Source of the DNA: Chromera velia
Taxonomy: Eukaryota > Sar > Chromeraceae
Assembly: GCA_018398765.1 (NCBI GenBank)
Contig: JAHBMJ010000872.1
Span: 1 to 31,782, forward strand
DNA: 31,782 bases
Direction of reading: 5' to 3'
Below, piece after piece: positions 1-11,300 of this stretch (the first letter of the stretch is position 1; each line of letters begins with the position of its first letter). A model generated the notes under the pieces. It made no database searches and was not told the origin of the DNA. It worked only from the letters and a program-made list of their open reading frames with translations. A program made the position numbers and the translations under genes.

Positions 1-416
1 CGTTGCTCCGCCCTCCACTCCCTCGCTTCCTTCCTTGCCCTTCCCTCCGCTTTGGCGTATCCCTTCCTCTCCTCCTCCCACCATTGCGCCCTTTTGATTC
101 GGCCCTGCTCCACCCGGGGTAGGTCTGTCCGGCATCCGTTTGCGGCCAGTACTGCTGCGTCCATCCACCTCCTCTCCTTCTCTTTATCCCTCCCCACCGG
201 GCCCCACGCGCACACTGTGGCTGGCTGGCTGGGTGGAGAGAGCCCAGCTGTTGTCGCTTCCCACGCCCTCCCTGCCGTGGGAAGGGCGGGGTAGTTTTCG
301 TCCGTCTCGTCGGGGGGCCCATCTGGCTGAGAGGTGGACCTGCAGAGGGATGCACATGGTGGTGGAGAGTTAGCTGCCCCGCTCGGGGGGGCTCCCTTGG
401 CTGTGGACAGGCCCAT
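1..416 (-). CDS. Unidentified ORF, 3' part cut by the window edge
   Basis: Reading the minus strand from an ATG at 416-414 gives an uninterrupted frame of 138 codons to the window edge. An in-frame TAG lies about 90 nt upstream of this ATG. The first ~60 residues are rich in Pro, Ala, Ser and Thr and look disordered; a DETDENYPALP segment follows. The last ~50 residues are strongly charged and helical (DLPRVEQGRIKRAQWWEEER and further Arg/Lys/Glu-rich sequence). This pattern of a disordered stretch followed by a charged helix argues for real coding. I do not recognise the family. It could be an ordinary gene exon or the start of a retroelement gag-like ORF, since a dispersed repeat sits 320 bp upstream. 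It may also be an internal exon rather than the true start. Confidence 0.45.
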   Translation of the reverse strand, partial: MGLSTAKGAPPSGAANSPPPCASLCRSTSQPDGPPDETDENYPALPTAGRAWEATTAGLSPPSQPATVCAWGPVGRDKEKERRWMDAAVLAANGCRTDLPRVEQGRIKRAQWWEEERKGYAKAEGRARKEAREWRAEQ

Positions 417-3091
417 TTCGCTGGCGCCATCTGCCTTACTCTTTGACTGGCCTTTTGATGTTTTCCGACGTCCTGGGCGATGGCAGTCAGTGGTTGAAGC
501 CTAGATCGATTCGATATGTAAAGCTTAATGATACATGTATTAGAATCTGAGTGGAAATGAAATTCTAAACTCAATTAAACTTGAACTATTACAGGAACTG
601 TCCATGTACATCTTTAGAGATATGTTTTTTTTTTTTGAATAATTGCTAATAATTGCGACAATCCTGCTCTCCAGATTTAAAAATTAACAGAATTTATAAG
701 ACTATTATATAAACTACTGTACCTATAGGACTGTTAGGATTTAGGATTAGGATTTATTATGATGTCCGGAGGATTGGCCTCCCGCCCCAATGCCCTGTTA
801 CTACTGTATATACTGGTATGTCCTCTAGCATGTCCTGTAAGAATTAAAGTGAATCAATATGTATAGCATAATAGCATTAAATTGAATTGAATCTAGAATT
901 AAATTGTATCAGATAGTTGATTTATAGTGGTTGATTAAAATAACGTCACTGTCCCTCACGGAAAAGCAAAAAGAACCGTTTGTCATCCTGTAGTATAGAA
1001 CAGATACTATGAAACATTCACTAGAACATTCATGAGAATGGCAGAATGTACGTTTTTATCCAGCCTTTCCCGATTCTGCGATGCATGCACGCATGTAGTA
1101 TAGAACCATAGAAAATGCATGCCTAGATGCATGCATGGAGCGACGCTGCGACAGACACCAGTGTCACACCTCGCCGATCGTGCAGAACGCCGGCCAGCAG
1201 AGACCATCGATCGAAGTCTCCGATATTCTCCGATTGATCCATTGGATCCGAAGAGGACGATCGATCACAGGAAGGCTCATGCATCAAAACTGCAACAAAC
1301 AATTTAAGCGCACTCCCAGCACACCGGTCCCGAAGAGGGGCCAAAGGAGAGACGGTCAATCAATCAATCAATGAATCAATCAAACGAATATAGAAAGCGG
1401 CTGCATGGACAGCTGTAAACAACCAGATGCATGCGTGCGCCAGCAGCACGGCGGTCAACGAATCCATTCAAAGGATTTGAGTAAAAACACAAATTCAAAT
1501 CGATGTAGCATACAGGCACGCGCGTAAAGCAGACCTTAAACCATAGTCCTTTCTTTGGTTTCTCGCGCGGTCCTTCCAATACGCCTTCTTTCATCAGCGT
1601 TTTTCATCGACAATCGTTAGAGGAAGGGTGCTCTTGGCTGATAATCCTTTTGCTGCTTTCCACTTATTTATACAAAGGCGCGTTGCTGCACTGCGATTGG
1701 ATTCATACAGGAGTTCACAAAGGAAAAGTAAAGGTAGGTTTTTGCTAGAGGTTTTTGTCCGTCTTCGTCCAGACTCCTGGGTATCTCTTTCTTTCTTTCG
1801 TTCTTTCTGCATACCTCGCTCGTGCAAAAGATGAGAAAGAGGGGCGAGGGGGGGGAGGGAAGGCAAACGGGAAAGCAGGAAGGAAGTCGGAGGGCACACA
1901 CAAATGAATTAATTCCCGTCAGTTCGTTTCCCTGCCCGACCTTTGCCCTCCCCCCTCTCTTCTCTTTTCCCTCAGGCCATGATGCTCTCTCTGTCTGTGC
2001 ATCTATGTATGATGTGCCTTGTTGAAGTCTGGAGAGCATGCCCACGTTGTATGCCTGCCTGCCCGAAAACGAACGGGCAGAGAATATTCAAAAGTGAGAA
2101 AGAAGGACAGAAGAGAAAACAAGAGCGCATAGAATTGATTGGCAGGCAGATCGATTGATCGGCACATGAATGAACGAATGAATGTATCTGTCTATCTGTG
2201 GCCGGCCAACCAGAGAGAGAAAAAAACTGAGGGGTAGACACAAAACGATAGAGGATCGGGAATGACAGGAAGGTTCTAGAAAAGAGTCTATCTATCATTA
2301 TCCGAAAGATTGGATCATCCACCTCGTCTATTGCCAAATGAAGGAAGCAGAGGAAGGGAAGAGAACAACATGCTAGTGCTCACGAAGGGGGGGGGCAAGC
2401 AAGCAAAGGCACCGAAGCAGCAAGATCAATCGAGTGATCGAGAGAGAGAGAGTAGAGAGGAAGTCAGGGGGGATTACGAAAGATGGTTTGCTTCTGCATG
2501 TGTGTCAGCTCACACCTCCATCCATCCACCCATCCATTCATCTCTCCATCCCTCCATCTAGATTCAGACAGCCAGCCGAATCTCGCCCCCCCAGGCTTCC
2601 AGTCTTGTCTGATCAGTTGGTCAGTTAGGCATGCATGAGGAGTAAAAGCAGTAGGAAAGTGAAAGGCGACTGGGACGAAAAGAAAAAAACAGTGACACAA
2701 AGTTGGTATTCTTCGTGCATGCCTGTGTGTCTGCCTAGCCGTTTTTCTGCCTCAGCCGTCCGTGTGGTTCTTTTCCTTCCGTGTGGTTGATTGCCTTTTC
2801 CTTCCCTTCCTTTCCTTTCCTTCCCTTTCCTTCTCTCTCTTCTTTCATTCCACCCAACCCAATCTGCTGGTTTCTTCCACAGGTATTTTGTTCTATCTCA
2901 ACTGGCTGACCCATCCATCTCTGACCCATCCATCCTCACCTCTCAGGCACATCCACCTCCCTCCCTCTGTTCTCTCTCTCTCTCTCTCTTCTCCCTCGAT
3001 CGGTCTGCCGTCCGACAGAGACAGAAGCACACGCACATACACAGGGGGAAGACAAGCGCATGCACAGAGAGAGAGAGACTGAGAGAGAAAC
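417..3091. other. Interval without a supported gene
   Basis: Bases 480-1000 are AT-rich and carry one copy of a dispersed repeat. Bases 1080-1140 hold several GCATGC motifs. Bases 1376-3091 contain short purine or pyrimidine runs and scattered ATCC/TCCA repeats (about 2515-2560). A good acceptor-like sequence (pyrimidine tract ending CTCAG at about 1977) and a donor-like AAAG|GTAGG at about 1735 would join two short open stretches on the plus strand. The product would be only about 50 residues with no recognisable family, so I do not call a gene. The right part probably includes the 3' UTR of the minus-strand gene that ends at 3092. Confidence 0.5.
734..794. repeat. Dispersed repeat, copy 1
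   Basis: A run of TTAGGA-type units is followed by ATGTCCGGAGGATTGGCCTC and a C-rich end finishing CCAATGCC. Almost the same block recurs at 11772-11825, over 11 kb away. GGAGG (768-772) and CCTCC (778-782) can pair around an ATTGG loop. Outside this block the two copies diverge, so it looks like a short conserved part of an otherwise decayed repeat family. Confidence 0.7.
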
Positions 3092-4335
3092 CTAGACAGC
3101 CACTGCCAGGTACCCTGCGCCAAAAGAGGAGGAGGACTGAGACGAGGAAGACGAAGACTGAGAGAGGCCCCAGTCAAATGTCTCTACGGCAATCACCTTC
3201 CCTGGGGAAGAGGGGACCTCGGGCTCTCTCCAGGGGGCCCTTGCCATCTGGGTGGAAGTCGAGGTGAGTGCCTTGGCTCTCTCCTTCTCCCTCTCCTGCT
3301 GCTTTTGGGCTTTCTTCTCCTTCTCTTTCTTCTCGAAAGTCGAGGGACTGTAGCGAGTGGGGGCCGTGTGTCTCTCACGGAGCCCTCTCCTCACCTGTCC
3401 CTTCTCCTGCGCTTCATTCTCCTTCTCTTTCTTCCCGCCATCCCGTTTCAGGTGGGACCGATCTGTCACTCGGGAGGGGCCACGGAAGGTGTTGCTGATC
3501 CCCACAGCGTTCTCCTTGTCGTCTTCCTCATCCTCCTCCTCTTCGTCCTCATCTTCAATCTCTGCAGCAGCAGCAGCAGCAACTGCAGGCTTCCCTACAG
3601 AGTAGTCGGGAAGGGGGGCGGAGCCTAGGGCAAGGTCCCAAGTGACGCACTTTGTGGTGGTCGTCCTACGGATCTTGATAGGGACCCCCTGAACCAAATA
3701 TCCCCCCCGCTTCCCCCCCCTCTCTTCTTTCTGGATGTCCATCTCCTCGTCTGACTCTGCGTCTGCCTCTTCCAAAGAGGAGGAAGACTGCAGTGCGTTT
3801 GCGTCTGCAGAGAGAGACGCGGCAGCACCCTGAGAGGGCAGGGAGTTCTCCTTGTCTTCCTGGAGACGCTGCATGATGACCTCCCACTGATTCGTCTTCA
3901 GACCCATCTGGGATCGTGCGACCGTTTTGTGGGCCTGCAGGGAGGGGGAGAGAGAACACAGAAGAGAAGAGGAGAGGGGAGGAGAGAAGGGGGGGGCAGT
4001 GGATGGGATATTCTCTTTTTTTGTGTTCCGATGGTAAGTAAGTGACTGAGAACAGGGGCATTGTGGAGAATGAGCAAGGCCACTGAAGAGGTCGCAGAAA
4101 CCAAAGGAGTGGGGGGAGGGAATGAGAAAGGAAATCATCACCTCACATCGCAAAGAAAACAGACTGGAGGGAGGGAGAGACGCGGTTGAGGCATCGAGGG
4201 AAAGAAAAGGAAGCAGAGGAAAGGAAGAAAGAAGAAAGGAGAGAGCTTTGGGAGGGAGGGAGCGAGAGAGCGACCCAATGGAAAGAGGATCGATGACAGC
4301 GTACAAGGAAGAAAAGTACCTTCCAGACAGAAGAC

Positions 4336-4373
<38 letters not shown>

Positions 4374-5344
4374 CTTTCCGATGACGAATTTTCTCTTGCC
4401 CCCCCCTCCGAATCGTTTCCCCCTCTCGAAATCGCTGTCGAATTCGGACCCCGCATCCCATTCGTCGTCGTCCTCGTCGTTTTTATTCTTCTTTCCCTGC
4501 TGACTCTGCTGATAGAACTCGGGGGCTGACAGGTAGTTCTTCTGAGGGAGAGCCGCCACCCTCTTGGACCTTCGAATGCCGTCATCCTCTTCCTCCTCTG
4601 CCTCTTCCTCTTCTTCTTCTTCGTCCTCCTCGTCTTCGTCCTCGTGCTGTTCAACGGGAATCTCGACGACCATCACCTCGGAGTCTTCCTCCTCCTCTTT
4701 CTCCTTCTTTTCCCTCTCCTGCTGCAGTCTCAGGGAGGTTCTCGGAGCGTTGCTGTTGTTCTCTCCGATTTTTGCGCTCGCACTTGCTGCATGCAGAGGC
4801 AGGGCAGGAAGGAAGGGAAAGGGCAAAGACGTGGGGAAAAGCGACGCTCTGAATTGAGAGAAGAGACTGGGGGGACAAAATGGAACGAAGGGATCTCTGC
4901 GTCTTCCTCCTCCTTTTTTCCCTTAATTGCGTCCTTTTCTGGAAAATAAAGTTAAGAGATCCATCCTTTTCTTTTGCTGACTCCTCCCTTCGAATTTGTC
5001 TGCACCAATCCATTGAGATGCCTCCCGCAAGACGGCTTGGAAAGAACTTCAAGAAAAATGCGCAGGGAGAAAAGGAAGAGATAACAACAAGTCGGAACCA
5101 GGCAGGCTGCGCAAAAAACCACTGAGGAATACGCGAATAAAAGAGCCTTTTGCCAGAGCAGAAGACCCACAAACACACCTGAACGGAGAGCACCAGAGTT
5201 TTCTCCCTCTTCGGAGGGAGCACGGCTGTTCGTCTCCGGTTCCCTCCCTTCTCCCATGGCCTTCAAATCTCTCTGCAGAGCACTTAGCTCTTTCGACAAG
5301 CGCTTCGGTGCCAAAGAAGGGGAAGGGGGCTGCGGGAAGTCCAT
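3092..5344 (-). CDS. Acidic low-complexity protein with KEN boxes and RRxxR motifs (3 exons, 473 aa)
   Basis: Exons on the minus strand are 5344-5179, 4786-4374 and 3934-3092. The donors are CAG|GTGTGT and AAAG|GTAAGT, the acceptors GCATGCAG| and CCCTGCAG|, and the phases (1, then 0) fit exactly. The product is 473 residues with no enzyme domain that I recognise. Two Asp/Glu runs occur, in exon 2 and in the middle of exon 3, the latter just after a poly-Ala run. Two KEN boxes (DKENSL, DKENAV) lie in exon 3. Two related motifs, IRRSKRVAALPQKNY in exon 2 and RRGLRERHTAPTRY in exon 3, share RR-x-x-R, then P and Y. The first resembles the CENP-C motif of Mif2/CENP-C proteins but lacks the usual YW ending, and similar RRSxR...P..Y motifs occur in other chromatin proteins. 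A nuclear, cell-cycle-regulated role is plausible but unproven. The gene is divergent from the XRN gene. Confidence 0.75.
4339..4368. repeat. (GA)n microsatellite abutting a splice donor
   Basis: On the minus (sense) strand the intron 2 donor GTAAGT leads directly into a (CT)n run, so the microsatellite starts at position +6 of the intron. It is read as intron, not as coding Ser/Leu repeats. Confidence 0.85.
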
Positions 5345-6091
5345 TTTTTGTGCCTAGGGTGGTTGGATAACTGTGAGAGACGGAAAAAGGTATCAAAGCG
5401 GAACCGGAGTCGTTCTGTCGTCAAATTGTACACTCGCACTCACACACGCACTGCGATCAATGAACAGACTAGAATGTCTCACACAAAATTCCAGACCAGC
5501 CAGTGGCTCTCCCGACGCTATAATATTAATACTTCACATACTTCGATCCCACAAACAACTGCGAGCACCTGCAGCACGTTGACGGTATGTTGACGGTGAA
5601 TTTGCGTGGATTCACATGCATGGTGCGAAGGCCCGCCGGGCCCCCGCGCGCACGTCGATTTGCTCGCGCGCGATCCGTCTTCCAAGTGCATGTTCCAAAA
5701 GCCGTCTCCGCGTCTCCGAATTCTCAGACTCCTTCAAATCCCTTCAATTTGAGCTTCGATCGGCCCACCCAGGCTGGTGCACTGACCATTCTTCCAGAGC
5801 AACAAAAGCCTTCAGTGCGGCAACATCACAGAGCACCGGGATGCTGGAAGAGAGGACATTGAGATACAAACGTGACTTAGGAAACCCCGGTTGATCTCTG
5901 AGTCAAACTGCCTTGCAGCAGAAGTTGTTGCATGCTTTGTCAGAAATTGGTACTCCTTTTCGGCTGCTTTTCGACTTCCCCTCCGTACAGAGAACGCTGT
6001 TGTTACGGAAGATATCTTCTGACTTAAAGTGACGGTCCCCTTTTGACTCATTTGGTCTGATCTGCTTACAGAGTCTTAAATTCTTTTTATA
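5345..6091. promoter_or_regulatory. Divergent promoter interval between the acidic-protein and XRN genes
   Basis: These 747 bases separate the two ATGs of a head-to-head pair, so both promoters and both 5' UTRs should lie here. The centre (about 5600-5690) is GC-rich, with GGCCCGCCGGGCC and CGCGCGCG runs and one CATGCATG motif. No clear TATA box is visible. No coding sequence in this interval is supported. Confidence 0.6.
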
Positions 6092-8329
6092 ATGGGAATC
6101 GCCAAATACCACAAACTCCTGTTGGAAAAATTCCGAGTTGCGTTCAGCCAAACAGATGTGACGGAATTCGACCACGTTTATCTGGATCTGAACGGTTTCG
6201 TTCACGAGGCCTTCAGGACTTCAGCAGACTTCAGCCACGCGATTGTCCGTCTCTTCAACCGACTCGACGAGACTTTCCGTCTCTGCAGGCCTGCCGTCTC
6301 CGTCTACCTCGCTCTCGACGGTCCGGCCGCAAAGGCAAAACTCTTCACGCAGAGACAGAGGAGACGGGAGAAAAGAAAGTCCTCCCATGGAAAGGCCAAA
6401 GGCGTGGATTCCTACTCGTCTGCTCAAATCTCTCCAGGCACGCAGGCCATCTTCCGTGTGGGGGATGCGTTAAGGTATGTATGCCCCAACAGAGCTTCCC
6501 GTCTACGTCTAGGTTCTTCTTTTTCAGCTTATGCCTACCACTCGAGAAAATCAAGGGACGAAACGAAAGTGCAACCCCACCCCCTCCCTGTGCTAGAAAG
6601 TGCAATGCGCCATCCGTCTTGACCAGTCGGTCAAAACAGAGGAGAGCCCTCAAGACTAAGTGCAAGCATCTCACAGATTCATCGTGCGTGTCCCCTTTCC
6701 ACTGCCTGCAGATACTACGCCATCTCCCGTCTGCAGCAACCGAGACGGGGACTCGAGCACCTGTCCTCACTGCGCATTACCGTTAGCTCGGCAGAGACGG
6801 CAGGGGAGGGGGAGCACAAAATCATCTCTCAGGTGATCAGAAACATGTATCTGGGAACCTACAAAGGCGGAGGGACTGGATCTCACGGCATCGTTGGATG
6901 CGACTCGGATTTGTTTGTGTTGAGTCTCGTTGCTCGTTGCCTAGGAGGTGTGCGTTTGGGTGTGGTGGATGTTTCTACAGACAGAGACCGTCGGGCAAGA
7001 ACGAAGAACGTCAGGACACAGATGAGAGGGGGCGGAGAAGCTCGAGCTGTTATTCTGTGGAGGCAGGAATTGGCGGCGGCGGTTGTGCGGAGTGGGACTC
7101 AGGGATCTCTGAAGGGGGCTGATGAGGTGCAGGTCAGGGGGCGGGTGTGTGTGTGTGCGGGTTTTTGTTTTTTCCTTCCCGTGTTGTATCTGTGTGCTTT
7201 AGGTCGGGCTGCTGGGCGTGCGCGGCTCTCGTGTGTGTCGTTTGGTTACAGGTGGCCCCCAGAGGTTTCCTTCGACGTTCTTATTTTTCTGTTGAAGAGC
7301 CGAGAGTCCCTCAAGACACTCTTCGGGAAAGACGCTTGTTCTCTTTCGCTTTGTTTTGTGTGGGTCTACAGGTGAATGTAGTTGGTGCGTCCACTGTTTT
7401 GCTTCTCTTGAGTGAAAACATCACACTCTTGTTTCTTCTATTTCTTTTTCTGGCTACCTGCAGGTCTGTCGCGACTTTGCCTTCCTCTCTTTGTTCTTAG
7501 GAGATGACTATCTGCCAGCACTCCACGGAGCAGGACAGTTCCTTTGGGACGAATATCTGGCCCTCAGGAGAGCAAAGTTCCCCTCAGACGGTCTGGTCAC
7601 AGAGTTGAAAGAGGAGGAGGGGGGAGGGCAGAGCGGCATGATGGCTTGGGGTGTCTGTGCAGCGATGCACAAAGTAGAGCCTCGAGTGTGTCTGTCTGTG
7701 AACCTCTCCCTCTACCTCCTCCTAGTGGGAGTTCTCCTAGTGCGCACAGGTGGGCCAGGTCAGCTTAGGCAGAGCTAGGCGCTTTGGTTGTGTGAAGTCT
7801 GGAGTGAGTGGAGAGGTGAAGAGGGGGGGCGATGTAGCAGGCAAACGCTCTTTCGGACAAGAGGACGGGACGGAAGTTGGGGGACCGTGATGAATCACTC
7901 ACAGCTAGTGAGTGTGAGGAAGGAAGGGGGACTCACTGCTTACTGGTTCTGCTCCCTTCTTAGAACTGTCGGCGGGGTTGAGAGAATCAAAAAATCAATT
8001 AAAGAAAAGAGAAGAAGGCTCAGGGCCAGGTCAGCTTAGGCAGAGCTAGGCGCTTTGGTTGTGTCAAGTGTGGAGTGGAGAGGGGGGGATGTAGCAGGCA
8101 AACGCTCTTTTGGACAAGAGAAGGGGATGGAATTTGAGGGATGGGGATGTATCACTCACAGTGAGGGTGAGGAAGGAAGAGGGACTGACTGCTCAGTGGT
8201 TCTGCTCCCTTCTTAGACACGTTAGACACGTTAGCGAGGTTGCAGAGAATTAGAGAGTCAATCAAAGAAAGAAAAAGGCTCAAATTGACTCGCTCACTTT
8301 TTGGGTTTTTCGACATGCTGCTCTTATTC

Positions 8330-8368
<39 letters not shown>

Positions 8369-11300
8369 TTCATGTTCTTTGCAGGTCGCGAGTCTCACTC
8401 TTATTCCCTGAGCAGGGACACAAAAAGACGGAGAGGGCCCGCGAGGGCAGAGCTTCTGCTCGAGGGAGGCCCTGTGACTCGGGACGTTCTGAGAGTCGCT
8501 CCTGATCTCTCTCTCTCCTCTCTGCTCTCTCTCGGGCCCTCGACGGGAGGGGATGGAGAAGAGAACCGTGACGGGCAGTCTGCTGCTGCCTCTGCCTCAG
8601 ACGGCGGTCTGGAAGAAGCAGCAGAGGGCAACGGGCAAGGAGGGGAAGGCATTGAGGAGGATGAGGAAGAGGAAGAGGAGGACGATGAGGAAGTCCTCAT
8701 GATGGGACCTTCGGGGGGAGCAGGGGGGGGGAGTGCATCCGGACCCTCAGGGAAAGAAGGGAATTCGGCAGAGCAAGGAAATGGGCAGGAGGGAGAGGAA
8801 GAGAAGGAAGAGGCAAAAGACGACGACGCCCTGTCGTCTCTCTCCGATGAAACGGACTCTACGCCCGTCGGTACTGCGAGAGAGAGTGTTCCATCTGAGG
8901 CAGGAGACGGAGAGGGAGGGGAGGAAGGAGAAAAAAGCGACCAGGAAGCCTCTGCCGTCGTGGAGTACGTCCGGGGTCTCCTCTGGGTTCTCCAGACTTA
9001 CCTTTACGGGGCCTGTTGTGACTATGACTTCTCTTTGACGAGAGCGCAGTCCCACGTCATCAGGCCACGCACAGTGTTCAAGCATTGGAAGGCACTCAGG
9101 GATGCACAACCACTCAAGGCAAAAATCGCCGCCACAGCGCCACCTTGCGCGCTCACGTGTGGAATTGCTATGCTCCCGGTTAGTGACTGGAATGAAAACA
9201 GAGATTGGATATGAAACAGGAACGTAGTTTGTGTCTCTTCCCTTTCCTCCTTTGTGTCTTCAATGTTTCCTCGACTCAAAAAAGAAATAAGCATTGCTAT
9301 TCTTGGAAGGAAAAGAGATGAATGAATAAGGAGGGGGGGAATCAACGGATGGATCCGTCGAGCGTCGAATGTCTGTGCTTGCCAGTTCCTAATGAAAGTG
9401 CATGCAGGGGGATTTTTCTTTTCCTGCATTTTCTGCTCTCCCGTCACATCGAGCCCGTGTCGAGAAGACACAGAAGGAGAAAGAAAAGTGCTGCGCGAGC
9501 ACGATGGTTGTGTTGTGTTCTCGGTGCGCAGCCTGCTGATTCATTCAGTGGGGGTCTGTCTGAATGGCGGCGGGACAAGAGAATCGATGAGCATAAACGG
9601 AACGCGTTTCCAGAGAAAGGGTGACCGCCTGTATTCCCTTTCTTGGCTCGATCTCTCCCTGCCTGCATGCTTTCATTTCATGCAGGTGTCTGAGGCCCTG
9701 CATTGGCCCCCCCCCGTGCGTGACCTCTTCTGCCGACCCGACCACTCCCTCCTTGGAGGGGCAGTGACTTTGGAGTTGTGCCAGGAGTGTGAGGGGCAGA
9801 GGGGGAGAATGGCGGAGGTCCGGAGAGCAAGAGAGGACCTGCAACGGCAAAGGGACAGATACCGGAAAGGGAGTGCTGAGGGGTGGAGATTGGAGACGGA
9901 GGATGAAGAGTTGAAAGGTCGTCTGGCAGTGATAGAGAAAGAGTATACGCGTCACAGAAGGACGCACACCGACGTCGACTCTGTCGATCTTCGTCTGCTT
10001 GATGATGAAGTTCAGAGGTCTGTGGGGGGGGCATTGAGAGAGGGGGCACGAACGAGGCGGTTTGAGGACTTCACAAGAGCTCTGCAGTTTGCAGAGGAGG
10101 AAACGATGTGGGTAGCACCCTCTTCCTCTTCTTCTTCTGGGGGTGTGTTGATGAATCGTGCGGAACTGCCCGCTGCCCCCACAGACAGAATGGCACCTCT
10201 AAGCATGAGACATCCCTTCCAAATCGCCCATGTGAGGGGGTCAGTAGAGGAAGTCGCCTCCGCCCTTCCAGCCATCTCCCTATCAGCCCATCCCTCCACA
10301 GCCCAGCATTCTTCTAGTGTGTGGGTCAGTAAGCAAACCCCCAGTGTGATGCAGAGAGGGGGCCCGCAAGGAGAGCCAGAAGATCCCCATCCCCCCTCTG
10401 GGACCACCCAGCTGTGGTTGCCCAAACAGAAGGGGAAGGGGGGGGCATCGGGAGTCAATCAGGCTGGGGGCAGGGGAGAAAGTGGGCATGGATTTCCTTT
10501 CTGGGACGGAGAAGGGAGGCGTGTGGGTTCCGATACTCATTACCATCAGCAGCAGCAGCAACAGCAGGGGAGGGGGGGGAGGGGAGGTAGGCAGATGCAG
10601 AGGGAGGTCGGGATGGTCCCGCAGGCTCAGACTGACTTTTTTGGAGGAGGGAGGGAGATCGGGACTCTGCCTCAACGGGGACCTTCGAACTGTGGGGGTG
10701 GGCAGGGGGTGGAAGGGGGGAGGCAGATCGGAACCCTAGGAGGAGGGGGGAGTGCTCCTGCGCGTCCTGACTTGCGAAGCGACATGGGTCATTGTGTCTT
10801 GGATGGGTTGCACACGAGAGGGGGGGGCAGTGGAGGAAGGCAGGTAGGGACTTTGGGGCATGGGGCCGGGGGAGGAGGGGAGTGGACGGGGTACGTTGCG
10901 CCTCAACTTTCTTCTGGACGAGCAGAAAGAGAAAGAACCTATCAGCAGTCTCATGGCATGTCAAGGCAAGGAGCACAGGTTGGCCTCCCCCCCACTTCTG
11001 ACAACCCCCCATGGGCCAGTTCCCTCCCCCCCCCTGTAAGTTCTGATGATCGTCCATGGGTCAATCACCGGCATCCCCCCGTTTCCACAGGAACAGCCGG
11101 ACTACCCCCTCCTCTCATGCAGACAGAGAGGGAAAGAGGGACACAGATGGCCTTTCTCCCTTCTCATCCCACTGCCTCTAGAGGACCCCACCAGGGAGGA
11201 AGAGGGGGGGAATTTTTTGACACCCATTTTTCCCATGGTTCTGCTGCCACAGGAAGAGGGGGAGGCCATTTTGGTGCACAGCCACAGACAGGCAACCACC

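Noticed and set aside
1628-2025. A small two-exon plus-strand gene
   Set aside because: The splice sites look fair, but the product would be about 50 residues with no family; more likely a chance or a non-coding transcript.
6950-6985. A 33-nt GT...AG segment in XRN exon 2 (starts GTGTGCG, ends TTCTACAG)
   Set aside because: It is in frame either way and too short to be convincing; it is kept as coding.
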